The position numbers and the translations under genes are program-made. Below the pieces are notes generated by a model that did not search any database, was not told the DNA's origin, and saw nothing but the letters and a program-made list of their open reading frames with translations. From Oscheius dolichura (Eukaryota; Nematoda; Chromadorea; Rhabditida; Rhabditidae): DNA of 64,000 bases. Numbering within the stretch: the first letter of the stretch is position 1; each line of letters begins with the position of its first letter. The stretch spans positions 7,750,001-7,814,000 of the forward strand of contig OW051496.1 of the NCBI GenBank assembly GCA_932521035.1, in the 5' to 3' direction. Shown here one piece after another: positions 26,301 to 38,553 of the stretch.

Positions 26301-28787
26301 TAACTTGCTCCTACCGTATACCTGCCGAGAGTGCCCATTGCTTCAGGCCCCGCCCCCTAGGACTTCTAGCCTGTTTTGCACTTTGAGTCTATAGACAAGG
26401 ACTGCCCCTCCAGCTGGCTACCGAAGCTCAAATCCTTCTATGTGAGTCTGCCCCTCTCCCCCACTGTCTCCATTGACTCACCACAATAACTCGTCCGTCA
26501 GGCCCCTTTGGCCCAGAGGAGCCAGGCTTTCCAGTTCTCCCAGTTGGGCCTTGGGGTCCGGGCATTCCGGGCTCTCCTTTCTTTCCGTCCTGAAGAGAAG
26601 GCCTTGTTGATTGGGGGTAAGTAACCTACCGGTCCCGGATTGCCAGGGCTTCCTCGAGGTCCTGGAGGCCCCTTGGTTCCCATAGGCCCAGAGGGTCCTG
26701 GTGGCCCGGGAGGACAAATCATGCAGGGTTCGGGTGGTGTGCCCATGGCTGGGATCAGGCGACCATCCTCTCCGTGGGTGCCGTCTTGTCCGGGCCTCCC
26801 ATCCAACCCATCCTCCCCGTCGTCTCCAGGAGGTCCTGGTGGTCCGGCCGGTCCCTGTTGACAAGTACAGCAGGAGGGAGCTGCTTCCACAGCGGCCGCC
26901 CGACCATATCCTTCATATCCGTTGTCTTGTGGTTCGTTGTAGGTGGATCGTGTTCCCTTGTGGTTGCGATCCACCCATCGTCCAAAACTCCACTCCCGGC
27001 GGACGCGGGAGGCCGCTTCCCCCGTTCTTCCAGGAAGGACGTTTAGCGCATCCTCGGCGGCAAAGACCTCCACCCAAAGGTCGCGTGTCTTCCCCTAAAA
27101 CAGACGTATTACTCGAAAAAGGACTGTATTACCCGGCAGGAATCCATCTCATCCCTCATCTGGGTGTCCAGTACTTGGACATAGGTGTAGACGAGAGGCA
27201 GGGAGACCACCGAGGAGATCACTGCCGCCGTGGCCACTACCACCTAAACAATACAAATAACAATTCCCAATCAAAGGCGGTACAGTCAGAGCCTGCCTGC
27301 TCCTGTTTATAACCTGGCTGGTAGTCATTATCGTACACATTTTGAGGTCTTTTCTGTTATTATTGATTCTAAATTGTTTCCTATTACTCCTGACATCAAA
27401 CTATACTTATCCTGGCTATTATATACAGGTTTGGCTACTGTTTACTCTATTTTTACTGTAATCTTGAGAGTCCCCCTTTATGCGCGTCCTAGGCTCATCC
27501 TGCACATCCTCCCCTTTGAATACCTTATTTTGGGGAATTTTAAGACAGATAAAAGGGGCTAGACAGTACGGCCAGCTTCGTGTATAAGAAGGTCTCTTCC
27601 TCCCAACTCCATTTATTGATCCACCTCCCTCCGATTTTGATTATTGACATCGGCATACGGTACTGATAACTGCCGCCTGCCCGTTTTCTATCTGCCGCGA
27701 CTTTAATGTCTGATAAGTTCTAAGGCAACGCAAATCAATAGAGACAGAGGGGATCCCAGACTATACAGCTTCTAAAATTAAAGCTTCTTTGCACTGGGAC
27801 GACGTCGCCAAAAAGTGCAGCGGTGTTCAGTTCAGGGGCGAAATACAAATCGGCAGCGTTCACTCTCGGTCATTGTGTTTACGAGGAACAGGGAGGAGAT
27901 CAGAAAGACAAGGGGAAATTACGTAGATTAGCGGCCCGGTAATGGTCAATTTCCACGGGCAGGGGGTTCCCCGGGAGGGTGGTTGACATTGTCTGTCGCC
28001 GGCTGGTTAACACAACAATCCGGCCGGCCTTATCACTTCCGTTCCCACTTGAACAATGCAAAATAGCAAATATAGAATCCCAGGGCCAGTCAGCTCCATT
28101 GTCTTCTTCCCGCTCATTCTTATTTTTTAAATCCCACCCAATCGATTCATTCTTCCCTTCACGGTGTAGAGATAAGTTATCCGCGAACCTCTTTTGGAGG
28201 ATATGGAAGCGCTCCAAAGCACGGGATTCCCCGGTCTGAACACCTTATGACGCAGTCTTCCTATTCGGAGGTTCATCTCGGAAAGGCAAAGCGCGGCCAT
28301 CTCCCTATCATACCCCAGTGTACCACAAAACAGCCCGTATTCTTTGAAGAATTATGAAATAAGCAGAGCAAGAGATTTAGAGCGTTTCTAATTTGACGGA
28401 AGCCGCTTATTTGGGAAGAAATCAAGGACAAAGACCGGAAACCCGGATGTCAATCAGACCGCGGATTATTCACTTTGGTACAGGATATGTTGTTCCAATT
28501 TTTGCTTTGGGAAGGCTCAAACCCGTATTAATTAAAGCGAGGAGAAGAGGTTGATTGTCGAATGAAATGACTGGTAGTACTTTTTTCCCTGGTTTCAAAC
28601 GGGGGTCCTTATCGTTCCATTCCGTACTGTGTAAAGATAAGCAAAGGAGACCTTTCAGTTTGCAGAAATCTTTGCAAAAGAATAATGATAATGACTAGAG
28701 AACGAAAAAAGAAAGACTCACAGCAACGAAGGCCGTCTTCCGGAGGCGGATGTGATCCTCCTCGAGGAGGATGTCGTCAGTCTTCAT
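17352..28787 (-). CDS. Cuticle collagen spread over 11.4 kb with giant introns
   Basis: Secreted structural protein of the nematode cuticle, 330 aa. Exons (descending) 28787-28722, 27243-27133, 27094-26630, 26589-26482, 24817-24700, 17476-17352 join with matching phases. The N-terminus [17 protein letters not shown]...[15 protein letters not shown] is the standard signal-anchor block. RVRR in exon 3 fits subtilisin-like processing. A Cys cluster (SCCTCQQ, CMICPPG) brackets Gly-X-Y blocks, and the end [14 protein letters not shown] is the canonical tail. Exon 5 ends in phase 1 after GLPG and the tail exon resumes with EPGLPG, in phase, across 7223 nt. The total length is normal for the family, supporting one gene. 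The alternative is that the tail exon belongs to another collagen whose other exons are missing. Confidence 0.85.
18903..19022 (+). promoter_or_regulatory. Possible TATA promoter with short first exon
   Basis: TATAAAA at 18903-18909 is followed about 95 bp later by an ATG (19001) that reads MQPSQKG before a strong donor GTGAGT at 19023, phase 1. No downstream exon could be fixed. It lies on the strand opposite the surrounding collagen gene. Confidence 0.3.
19935..20026 (+). promoter_or_regulatory. Second possible TATA promoter with mini first exon
   Basis: TATAAAAA at 19935 precedes an ATG at 20017 that reads MSQ before a donor GTAGGC at 20027, again phase 1. It repeats the layout of the 18903 site one kilobase upstream, as alternative first exons would. 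No joined exon is established. Confidence 0.25.
21917..22342 (-). CDS. Candidate nested gene, unrecognised membrane or secreted product (5' end missing)
   Basis: Three open segments (22342-22122, 22051-22034, 21988-21917) join through two short introns with GT...AG ends and matching phases, then reach TGA at 21919-21917. The first carries a hydrophobic run [16 protein letters not shown], followed by [16 protein letters not shown] and a mixed segment ending VYFIQKQ; the last ends [13 protein letters not shown]. No ATG is found in frame, so an upstream exon is needed. No family was recognised. The phase agreement is suggestive, but short introns of this size can be imitated by chance. Confidence 0.3.
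23186..23437 (-). CDS. Candidate nested cysteine-rich exon, unrecognised
   Basis: An 84-codon frame opens after a TTGAACAG acceptor and ends in TGA at 23188-23186. It contains six cysteines ([26 protein letters not shown]), a pattern seen in small extracellular domains. No upstream exon or start was located, and no family is recognised. Confidence 0.3.
   Translation of the reverse strand: MILGRGQCICSGSSEWPLFYNENYSALGIIKNGVGGYPCLPRERPISLYCNPNSRRRKLRILCSNCTSSKLPLEGMYLSRNEI
25569..26281 (-). CDS. Candidate nested gene inside collagen intron 4, unrecognised
   Basis: A 173-codon frame from ATG 26281 to 25763, then exons 25720-25639 and 25597-25569, join by 42- and 41-nt introns with matching phases and end in TAG. 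Total about 209 aa, basic, with no signal peptide. Within it, 26030-26067 carries two copies of a ~17-bp unit (TTTTGAGTTTGACGTTG). An alternative 60-nt intron inside the long exon keeps the same frame. No domain recognised; the length of the open frame and the tidy ending are the only support. Confidence 0.33.
27244..28721 (-). other. First intron of the collagen gene (1.5 kb)
   Basis: Lies between the first collagen exon, which ends in RKTAFVA, and the exon beginning VVVATAAV. Donor GTGAGTC and acceptor TGTTTAG are clear. No other feature seen inside. Confidence 0.75.
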
Positions 28788-31700
28788 GGCCGACCACACT
28801 TGTCAATGTGCGGGGAGTGAGCCGACTGCGGCAGGCTACAAGGCCTCCCGCAGCCTGAATTGGCCACGAGATCCGGACCGAGATATGTAGATCTGGCTGT
28901 AATTTGACTGTAAATATGTGGGAGCGGCCCGCGGGGAGTCCCGCTGACCAGGCGGAGGATAACAGGCGCTGGCGGTAACAGTAAAGAGGCGACCGCGGGA
29001 TAGAGATGAAAAATAACGACGGCCAGTTTTTTCTCGTCCAGATGAGAACATTTTGAGCCATTCTCGGGGAACGAGGGGAACTACAACAGGAGGGAATAAC
29101 AAGAAGGGGGAAGGGAGGGGATCAGCTGGTAGAAGTCGATATAAGCCTCTTTGAAACATTTTTGTTGAGGCAGGGAAGAACACTCTCCCGGGATTGGGAT
29201 TTAGTGAGGGAGGGATTTTTGGGGATTTCGGGATCAGAAAAGAAGAGGGGAAACGGAAAAATAGAGGGAGGGATACGGGCTCTACTGGCGATTATCCCTG
29301 AAGCGCGTTAACTCCCCCTTGATGGGGTGCAGGACTATCGGCCGACTTTCTGGCCAGGGAGGCGCATTTTCGGGGAGGAGGACTTATACCTTGTTATGGC
29401 AAATAGATCCCTAGCTACTGGTTACAGTCTTTCTCCAAAAAGGGCGCCTTCCTGCACCGAGCTCGGCAGATAATCCTGAGAAGTGCTGGATCCCCTGGTA
29501 GTATGGGAGAAGAGAAGCCACATGTCTCATCGATGGTCTCCCACCCGGTCTTTACAACCACCTGCACCTGCAGACTGTTTTAACTGTATGTGTTTGTTTT
29601 GATCGTCGTCGTCGCCTCGAACTCTCCCATTCTAGATCAGTTGAACCCAAAACAGAGAAGACCAGGAAAGGGGGAGAGACCAGGTCGCGCCGGCCGGGAG
29701 GAGTATCGGGAACACCCCCTGAGTATTTTTGTATCGGTTGAAAACATCGAAGATTATTCTTTTCCAGTTTATTCGTTTTTGATTCCCTCACGAAACGACA
29801 TCATGAGTCTTTTTAAGAAATCTAAGATTACCACTGGCAGAGATAGACGGTAAATTTGTTGTCTGCCTCCGGTTGGACATTATAAAAGGCGGGGGAGGAG
29901 GGCGCCGGATCTGTATTTATTATCACCCTCACGAGGTCATTTTACCGTTTCCTAAGACTCTCATTTCACCTGTTCTTGTGGTGGATATTCAATTATTTAT
30001 TAGGGGGGACACACCCCTATACCGCGAAATAGCACTGCTAATGAGAATTAATGTTTATTTGTTCGGTCTACCAAAATGGGATACGCCTTGAAATCTACTC
30101 CTAAAGGTGTGCAACGTTTTGGTCATTTCCCTTCGAATCGAGCCATTGACGGCGAGGCCGGCTCTGGCACTATGGCGATCCGGGCATTGCTCTTTCTTTT
30201 CCTCAAAAGAAGAAAAACTAGAAATGGCCTAATTGAAGCCTGCCCCATGCTCCCCAACCCGAGATAGTCCTGATTTCCCGCTCAGCACCCCCTCTACTAC
30301 CTCAGAAAGGCATATTATATCCATAGGGATGCCCCCTGTAACTTGGTGACTCTTTGATTCTGCCAAAAAGAGCAAAAAGTGAGTGAATTCCCCGTTTGTA
30401 GTCTGTTCTGAGGCTGTTAGATCTGTCCGCAGGGACTTGCTTTCCCCGTCGGCTTCGGCAAGCGGTTCTCCTTTTCTAATGATCCATGACGATAAATCTA
30501 CCGCGACTGGCTAAGCGGCACCGTCCGCCGTCTCGCCATCCCTATTCCTCTTTTGTTCTGTCTTTAAATGAGCCCTACAACTAAACACCCCCGTAGTAGT
30601 CTTTTATCAAAACTGCACCGCCGACAAGAGCATAGGGTGCAGGAGAAGTTTGAGATAAGTCTTTCTCTCCGTAAACCGGCAGTTGATAATGGCCAGTGAG
30701 AATTGAATGGCATCGGGCCCACCCGGCTCGTGTCTCCTTCCTACTGTATGCTCCCCTCTCGTTGAACATCCACTAAAAGATCGAATCCCCTCGAAGCGTA
30801 CAGACAGTTCGTTCCCCTGGTTAGATATAGAACAAGTGATTCCGTACTATGGTCTGATACCGTGCGCCCTACAAAGCACCTTGCTCGCGCATCTCCCCCC
30901 GCTTCTTTAAACCAGCCATCTTCCCGCCTTTCTCGTTTTGTTGCAGTTAGGGTTATACATAGCGGCGCCTTGGGTCATAAACAAGGAAGCTCCCCTTCGA
31001 AGTCATCTGTTTTCATCGGAAGTAGTAGTAGTCCTCTCCTCCGCAGCCCAAGATAACATGCGGAAATTGAGAGAGCAAAACTAATACTGTTAGTCCCGTG
31101 AAATTACGTGTCCACTTTTTGTTCCTTATTTCATCCCCTCCGCTTTAATTCCGTTGACTAGATTAGACCGGGACGGATTCAATTGAACTCTCTTTTACAT
31201 TGGGAGGTCAAATTGTTCATAGGTAGGCCAGCGTCTTTGAGTCTTCTTGGGCGTCCGAGCGCCTTGTTTCCTAGATGCCAAGGGAGTAATCACATAATGG
31301 GCCAAAAAGTGGAGCAGCCCTTCCTCCGGGGTCCCGTTAGAGTACGAAGACCCCGGGAGGATGGCCCAGGACGGCCCTGACTATTGCAAGAGCGCCTCTA
31401 CCAATTGCCTTCCATTCCCAGGCGTGTGTTTTGTGTTTTAACACGTCAATTAGTTACTGTGTACTGGCAGCAGACACGCATTCTAACGACAGAGGATCCG
31501 AAGCAAACAAAATTTGCCGCCCGGTTTTTGGTGAGTATAACTTGGAGACAGCCGATAGTCAGTCTGCCAGTAGCCGCCACCGAAAGATACACTCGGATGA
31601 CAAGGAGATCACAAAGGGGGCGTCGCCTAACCCGTCCATTTTAATTGCCTTTTTTTCTAAACAAAACGGATTGCTTCTAGTCCCTCCCAATAATCAGCCA

Positions 31701-33161
31701 GTTCTGATCTTTTGGCAGAGTCTTACACCGACCTCTGGGAACTGTTCCCCGCGCACTCTCCTTGTTACACCTCGCAACACAATTGTTTTGTTTTTATACC
31801 ACGAAAAGTGTTGGATCTGATCAGTTCCATTCGTTTTCTACTAGAAGACACCCTTTTCCTGCTTCAACCCGCTGTAAAATAGCCGAATTTTGCTCCCTTT
31901 CTCCGATTTCCCTCGCCGTTCCCGTTCTATTGCCCAATTCCAGGGGAAGACCCCAAAGATCCGTATCATTTGGGGGAAGGGGGTCACTTTTCTCTAGTGG
32001 AAATCGGAGAGATAGTATCGCCTATGTTTCCTTATCTGACTGCCTGTGCAAGGCAAAAGAAGAGGCTTTTACCCGGCCCTAGACCCTGCTCCCCTCCTAT
32101 TCTCTTCTTTATCCCGACGTCAAATTGACCTTTTCCTCTTCTTTTTACAGTAGTTCTCTGGTCAGAGCCGTACAGAAAATGGAATAAAGGGGGATAAGGA
32201 GTGGATGAGCCGCTCGTTACCGTAATCGTATCCGAATTTGAGCTGTGTAGGCCCCTGGCCATAGAACGCGGCGTACAATGAATAGAATAAGCGGGAAGGT
32301 ATCAATAATTAGCAGAATCTCCCTTCTTTCGATTATATGTTATCTGTGGTCGATGATGTCCACCGATACTTCCTCCTGACCTGTCGGTCAATAAACCAGA
32401 CTACGAAGGCAGAGAGGAAAGGACTAGAGGAATTTGGACAAGATCTGTTCAGGAACGAGGAAGAAGGACGGTGACCCTTTGTTTAGGCAACAAGGAAGGG
32501 GAACGGGGGTTAGATCCCGATCATCCTGATCTGTGGGATGGCTGCCGACAGTCGGTCGGCGGTCAGCGCAGTCGGCGGGGACGTGTGCACCTGGCCGGGG
32601 AGACAATGGGACGAGGAACCGTCGCGTTTCCCCTGGTCGGCTAGCTTTGTCTGCCAGGCATTTTCGGATCTTCTTCTTCTATTTTCACCCGTAACCACTA
32701 TGTTGCCCCCCTATGAGCGTGGACGAAAAGGCCAGGACGCCCTATCCAAAACAGTCTTTTGACCTTCCCAATGGATAAAAACTATTTACCAGAGAGGAAT
32801 TTGCTAAATTTCGTAACAAATTGGCCCATTTGCAGTCCTTCTTTTTAGCAAAAAGCCATCCAAATTCGGCAAACGAAATAAACCTCGCCCGGCCGGCTGA
32901 TAAAAGACACACGCTTACCGAGGGGGCTTGGCGCTTTCCCCTTCCATTTGAATCCAGAGAAAAACGGAAGGCTTACCGTAATCCTTGAGCAAGAAATAAA
33001 GAACATAGACAAATTATGCGAACGGCTAGCATAAAAAATGACCAGAGATTACTTATCTAGTGGACCGAACCTCACCTCATGGTGACCTCCCGTGCCCTCT
33101 CCTCCACCTTCTCTTCTTCTCTCCCGAGTTTGTCTTATGATTCTTGACCTGACAGCTGGTG
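28788..33161. other. 4.4-kb gene-poor stretch
   Basis: No gene supported on either strand. The 5' flank of the collagen gene occupies the left end. Open frames here stay below 130 codons and lack recognisable motifs or consistent splice partners. A TATAAAAGG string occurs near 29881. Confidence 0.4.
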
Positions 33162-33640
33162 TCACTTCCCCTCCTCCTCCTCTTCTTCTTCTCCTAGTCT
33201 TCCATATATTCTTCTCCATTTTATAGTCTCCATGAAATTCTGCCAACCAACCCCGCAACCGGAGGATAGGATCTTTTTCAGAATCATAGGATTCGGTGAG
33301 TATCTTCTCTCGATTAGCTAATCGCTTTCTTTACTAACTGGAACAAAAAAGAACTTACTAACTGTATGTTACTGCCCTCCTCACTCGTGTCTTCCCCTCT
33401 CTGCCCCTCCAGAAGGATTGCTCCTACTACTCCTGTCTTCCCCTCCTGATCCTCCCAGATTCTCTGGCATACGCAGTCAGATGCCAATATTAGTGATACA
33501 TAATACAACAATACACGATTTGAGTAGTTAGAGACAATGAGCGGCACGAGAAAGCTCCCCTCCTCGAAGGCGGAATGACGCAAGCTAACATTTTCGACAA
33601 GGAGGCCCAGAAACACTTTCCTAATGGACGAATCTCCCGG
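33162..33640 (-). CDS. Unrecognised gene, last two exons
   Basis: Exon ~33640-33359 ends at a strong donor GTAAGTTC; a 41-nt intron ends CGATTAG; the last exon 33317-33162 reads to TGA with phase 0 across the junction. The product is mixed hydrophobic/charged: VFLGLLVENVSLRHSAF, VLLYYVSLILASDCVCQRIW, then IERRYSPNPMILKKILSSG and a Glu-run tail. No family is recognised and the start lies in an exon not found; an ATG about 100 nt upstream (MATMNQYSTKMKGK) is a possible source. The in-frame junction and normal stop support it. Confidence 0.42.
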
Positions 33641-33772
33641 TTTCTCTTATCTCTTTTCCCTTCATTTTTGTGCTATACTGATTCATTGTTGCCATTTTCA
33701 AATTTAACACCAAAGAGTACAGAACAGCATATGTTCAAATAGAGGGGCGAGCTGGTTAGACAGAGCTCATCG

Positions 33773-34203
33773 TTACTGCTGGTGCTGACCAGGGGGAAAG
33801 TCTTCTCTTCTTGGAACCAATTCCCCATTCCCTCCCTATTTCAATCAAAGAAAACAAGAAATACTTAAAATTCCCACCTGGATCACGGTCACGGCCGCGT
33901 TGTTCACACCCGATTGTTTCCGATTATAATTTGGTAGGGCGAATGAGAATGAAGTTGGGAAACACCCCTTACTGGAGATCTTGGTCTCCTTTTGTCCACC
34001 AAACTGCCTGGACCACCTGGATCGTTAACTCTAGAAACCAGGCCCCTCTCCCTTCCGGTGTTATCTTTTCTATTAATAAGGGTTTTGAACCGGAAACAGG
34101 TGTTATTGTGACACGCTGTTCTACGTAGGTTATAGCGACCACCTTGAATATCAATCCCGCTAGGCCAGATGACTGTCTGGAGCACGTTTTTAGTCATGTT
34201 TCA
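33773..34203 (-). CDS. Possible small unrecognised gene, exon structure unsettled
   Basis: Two segments look coding: one reading SFALPNYNRKQSGVNNAAV up to a donor GTGGGAA at 33877, and a last exon 33835-33773 that continues it in phase (GGNGELVPRREDF) and ends in TAA. Further upstream TVIWPSGIDIQ and EKITPEGRGAWFLELTIQ can be joined by a 73-nt intron, but I could not link them in frame to the downstream part. Function unknown. Confidence 0.25.
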
Positions 34204-34741
34204 AAAACAGATTATTCCCTGAATCGGCCTCTAATCTAAAAAGCGTGATCATGTACATTGTCTTTCGTATTCCCTTGTACACCCCGGGGGATTCTTCCCT
34301 ATCTTCTTCCTGCTATTTTTCCTCCTCTCCTTCTCTATTTTCACTTCTTATTTTTCTAAACATAAGAGGGTGTTATAATCAAAGTCACGGTGATCAAGCT
34401 CTCTGAGCCAGGGGATCCCCTCAATGAACCTGGCCGTATTAGTTTCTAAGGCGATTTGTTCATCCGACGGAGTGCCAATCCTTGCACATGGCCCCCTTTG
34501 CTAAACTGTCTAAGCTCGGTTCAAGAAATCACAAGGGGTATGAGATGCTGATGTCTAAAGAGAGGAGGCAGTGAAATCAAAAGCCTGCCATTAGGCAGAT
34601 TCCCATTCCCACCATGACACCGCCCCTTCGGCTTTACAGTTCCCACCCCCAAAATGTTTCGTCGTTCCATTATGATCATCTTCCGTTACAGATCGCCTGG
34701 TCAAGAAGACGCAATTCGGCTCGGTGCTCGACGCCGCCGCC

Positions 34742-36969
34742 ATGGCCGACCAGGCCGACCAGGTGCCGAGCCCGAGCACCTCGTCGAGCCGTCGAGAGCC
34801 GCGCGTCTTCGATCAGCCCTGTGCCATTTGTGGCGGACTGGCTACAGGATACCATTACGAGGTCTGTTCTCCTCTTTTTAAAAGAAGACAGAGGTTCTAG
34901 GTACCATCGTGTAATGGCTGCAAGACATTCTTCCGAAGGACGGTGCTCTCCAGAAAGACCTACCGGTGTATTGGAGGGGACGGGAAGTGCCTGGTGCTGC
35001 GGGCTACCACCAATAATAATATCGGTAGGTTTTAGATTAATTAGGAGACATTTACTACACATATTCAAAATTCGAAACTACAGTATCCCGGAGGGAGGGG
35101 GAGGACATCACCTCCCGTCGAGAAGTGCCGCTCCAAAACACAAAACACAGCGTTTTTATTGTTCTCCCAGCCAGTTGATAGCGTACAATTTCCTTCTGTT
35201 GGGGTGAGGGGGGTTCGTTGACCGGTTACCTCAAAGAACAATGAACAGGAACATTGTACCCGAACCCAAGCACGGGGAGAGTTAAAAAGTGACCGTCGAA
35301 GTCAAAAGATTGAAGGATTAACAGCCGCTTGTGAGGAATTGTGTTTAAAAAAAGAGATCCGGCTTGTTCGCCATAGCTTCAAGCCAGTTGCAAACTGTAA
35401 TCTGTCTGCTGCGTTGCTGTTCTCTCGGTTTGATGAACCTCTTGAGGAACTGCCGCCATTCTTTGGCCAAGTTTACTTCCCCCTTTAGAGTGCCACCATC
35501 GCGACAAGGCCACCCTTTTGAAGGAAGTAATAAAATATACTTGAGAGGGCATCGTGATTTTTCCTCTTTTCGAGGTGTCTCCCTTTCCGAAAGACCAGTC
35601 TCAAGTGTGTCTTCCCCCTAGAAGAACGGGGGTCAGTGCGGGAATTTTGATTTCCTAAGATCAGGTTATGTCGGTCGGCCGGGCCGGTGACTTCCCCCTT
35701 CCAAATTAATGTGGAAACTGATCAGGGGCAATTTTTAGAACAGGCCGTGACACGGAGAAAGATCCGCTGCCGACAGTGTCGATACGAGAAGTGCATCGAG
35801 AGGGGCATGTCGCCGGACGCCGTCACCACGCTCTCGAATCTATTGGAGCCGGAGACGCTAGAACTACGGCGGTTGTTGAAATTAGAACAGGACAGCAAGC
35901 AGAGCGGCTCTGGGAATAGGTAGGAACTGGGAGGAGACAGTAATTCTCGGGTTTAGGACAGACGGGACAACTTCTCCAGCCGATGTCGACGTCGTCAGCC
36001 GGCTGAGCGGGCCAGTGATCGAGTATTACCAGGTTGGGGTACTGTAACAGCCCTCTAGATGGAATAATCCTCTTTCAGGGCTCGCATATTCGACTAGGAT
36101 CCGCGCAGGAAGCCTCGATGAAGAAAGATCTCCTCAAGGCGCATCGCTTCGCCACGGACTTTGAAGATTTTATTTCGTTGCCCCTTGACACACAGGTGAG
36201 AGTGCATCTGGGAATCAGGATGTTTTTGAGGAGGGAGGAGGATAAGGAAGAGTAAATATAAACAGGAGAAGAGGAAGAGGCAAGGAATAAAATTACTGGC
36301 TATGCACGTGGGGTGGGATTAATAAACAGGAAAACAGATTAGACTTGGTTATGAGTCAAGATCCAGGAAAGCGGAGGAAGGAGAAAGGGAACAAATCATG
36401 GAGAGCTTTAATCTCCCCTGATTATTTTTAGCCGTAAAAGGGGGAGCGATCTCTATTTTATGAGTTAAATAAGAAAGTTTACAGGATGAAATGGTCCGGG
36501 AGACGCTGTTCCCCCTGACGGTGGCCAAGGACGCGCTGGACGCGGTGGACAACGAGTACGAGGCGCAGGTCTGCTTCGGCTCGAGCCTGGCCAAGCTGGT
36601 CGGGCCCTTCCTGAGGGAAAACGTCGAGCACACGGAGTTCGTACTGATGAAGACCCTCCTAGTGATCAACGGCATCTGTCAGGCGGGCTGTGCCCGGGCG
36701 GAAGAAGCCAAAAGCCGACACACCAAACTGTTGTTCCAATATCTATCAGGGAGAAATGGTAAGCGCCAGAAAGAAGAAGAACAAGATAATATAAAGGTTA
36801 AGGATCTCAAGCGCCGGCCAGATTCGGCACCCTCATGCAAGTCTTTCAAAATTTTATTGCCACGGCGGCCAGCAGGGCCAATCACACCTCGCCGACCCCC
36901 TCTCGCTCAGGGTCTCAGTCTGTCCAGGGTTCCCTTTCCCACGACTCTCAAGATCAGCCCCTTACATAA
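34742..36969 (+). CDS. Nuclear hormone receptor, divergent nematode type
   Basis: DNA-binding transcription factor of the supplementary nematode NHR group. Exons 34742-34861, 34901-35024, 35739-35919, 35957-36032, 36079-36195, 36485-36758, 36812-36969 give 349 aa, all phases consistent. Start ATG sits in GCCGCCATGGC. Zinc finger 1 is CAICGGLATGYHYEVPSCNGC followed by KTFFRRTV; finger 2 is YRCIGGDGKC ... RCRQCRYEKC, then IERGMSPDAV. The link between cysteines 2 and 3 of finger 2 is about 21 residues rather than the usual ~9, and the 714-nt intron interrupts exactly that loop. The C-terminal part (DEMVRETLFPLTVAKDAL, TEFVLMKTLLVINGIC, RFGTLMQVFQNFI) is helical and fits a ligand-binding domain. 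The far C-terminus is Ser/Gln rich. Confidence 0.9.
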
Positions 36970-38553
36970 TCCCCCGTCTATTATCACTCTCTCTTTCTCA
37001 TTATTGTGATCTTGTTGTCTGTTATCTTGTTGATCATCCCCCAGCCTCAGGAGAGACATCATCTCAAAAAAGAAACATATTCGAGTATTTAATCAGGTGC
37101 CCAAATGAATATATTAATACTGCTTGCTGTCTATTTTTACGGGGAAAGGAAATAGACGTTGATCCGCGTCGAATAGTCAAAAATGAGCTATGGCAGTTCC
37201 CTCCTGCCATTAGTCGAATTCTGTGGGAGTGGACCTCAATTTTCGAGAATAGGATACGGTAACTAAAGTCCGTTTCTTTGTTTTTATCGTATAAAATACA
37301 CTGTGAGCATGGAGAGTTAAGTGAAGATGTGGCTTATCAGCTCCGGGACACTGTCGCCCCCTCCGGCGCCTCTAAGTCGCAAGATTCATACAGGAGGCAT
37401 TCGAAGAACTCCCCAAGGGTCCTAGTCCGAATCAGAAGTTCCAGCCTTACAGCCTACAGTAATCTCCTCCTGTAAACCAACAACCTCAAGGATCTATAGA
37501 AGTCTCGAAGAGTCAAGGACTCAAAGGGGCAGCTTTTGGTTGTTCCCCTGCGCTCATTTAGGCCCACCAATCTAGTCATTTTTGCCCATTCCATAGTATT
37601 TTGAAGTCCAAGCTACGAGATCCTTTAATTACAAAATTGAGAACAACTTCCGAGTACACTACAGGCCAAAGACTGAACCGCTACTCTTCCAATTTTCAAA
37701 GCTCATTTTCACGTAGCCGGAATGTGTTGCAACTACGGCAATCGTACTCCAATTATGCTACAAAAAGGGGAGAAAACGGTAGGATAAGAAAAGTGGAAAG
37801 GGCGGAAGAAGGGGGGACGGCGACTGGAAATGCTCCCGCTATCAGTGACAGTCAGCGGGGCTCAGGTCGGCTAATGACTGTTCCAGATAAGAGGGCAAGG
37901 GGCGTTCGGAGGGGAGTGATAGAAGAACATGAGAGAGCTCCCTCGAGGTGTGGTGCAGGGCTGGGCGGTATCCCGACTTCCAAGATATGATGTCCGCCGA
38001 TTACCACTATTAAGCTGTTTGATTCTATTCTATTCCAAATGGGTTTATTATCTTTTCTAGATATTTCTGAAGATATGGTTTTCATCGGATCACAATAACC
38101 GGAATTTAACATTGTGGAAGAGAAAGAACAATGGGGTAATAGGGTCTAATCTTGGAAAAACTAGGAGAAAGACGGGGGAAAACTATACAATTGGCTATTT
38201 CTCTCTACATGAGCAATACGGAACACGTTTGATAATTTCAAGAAGACACCAGATACTTGTGACACTCCTAGAGTATGACGTTACGGTAGAGAAGTCTGAA
38301 AGTAGAGCTAATTATGGGAGAATGATGCTCTCCTCCACTTACCTCTATACAACGAAGAAGATTAAAGGTGGATTACTCGCTCAACGGGACTAGTCTTGGG
38401 GCTCTTGCATTTTTTGTTCAGTCGCTTCATCTAAAAATTCATTTCTTCTTATAACCATGGTCCCAACCCAGTTTTTTTGTTTTCCCCATAGACTAGGTAG
38501 AAGATCGTATACATATAACATTGTAAAAGCACAAAATAACTGCTAACCCCATT
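36970..38553. other. 1.6-kb intergenic region
   Basis: No gene supported. Open frames at 37601-37990 and 38112-38393 begin at non-ATG codons and show no domain or splice pattern. Contains CTACAGTA-type heptamers (for example near 37453). Confidence 0.4.

Noticed and set aside
29590..31820. Several 60-130-codon frames in the 29-32 kb region
   Set aside because: Most lack ATG, domains, or consistent splice partners.
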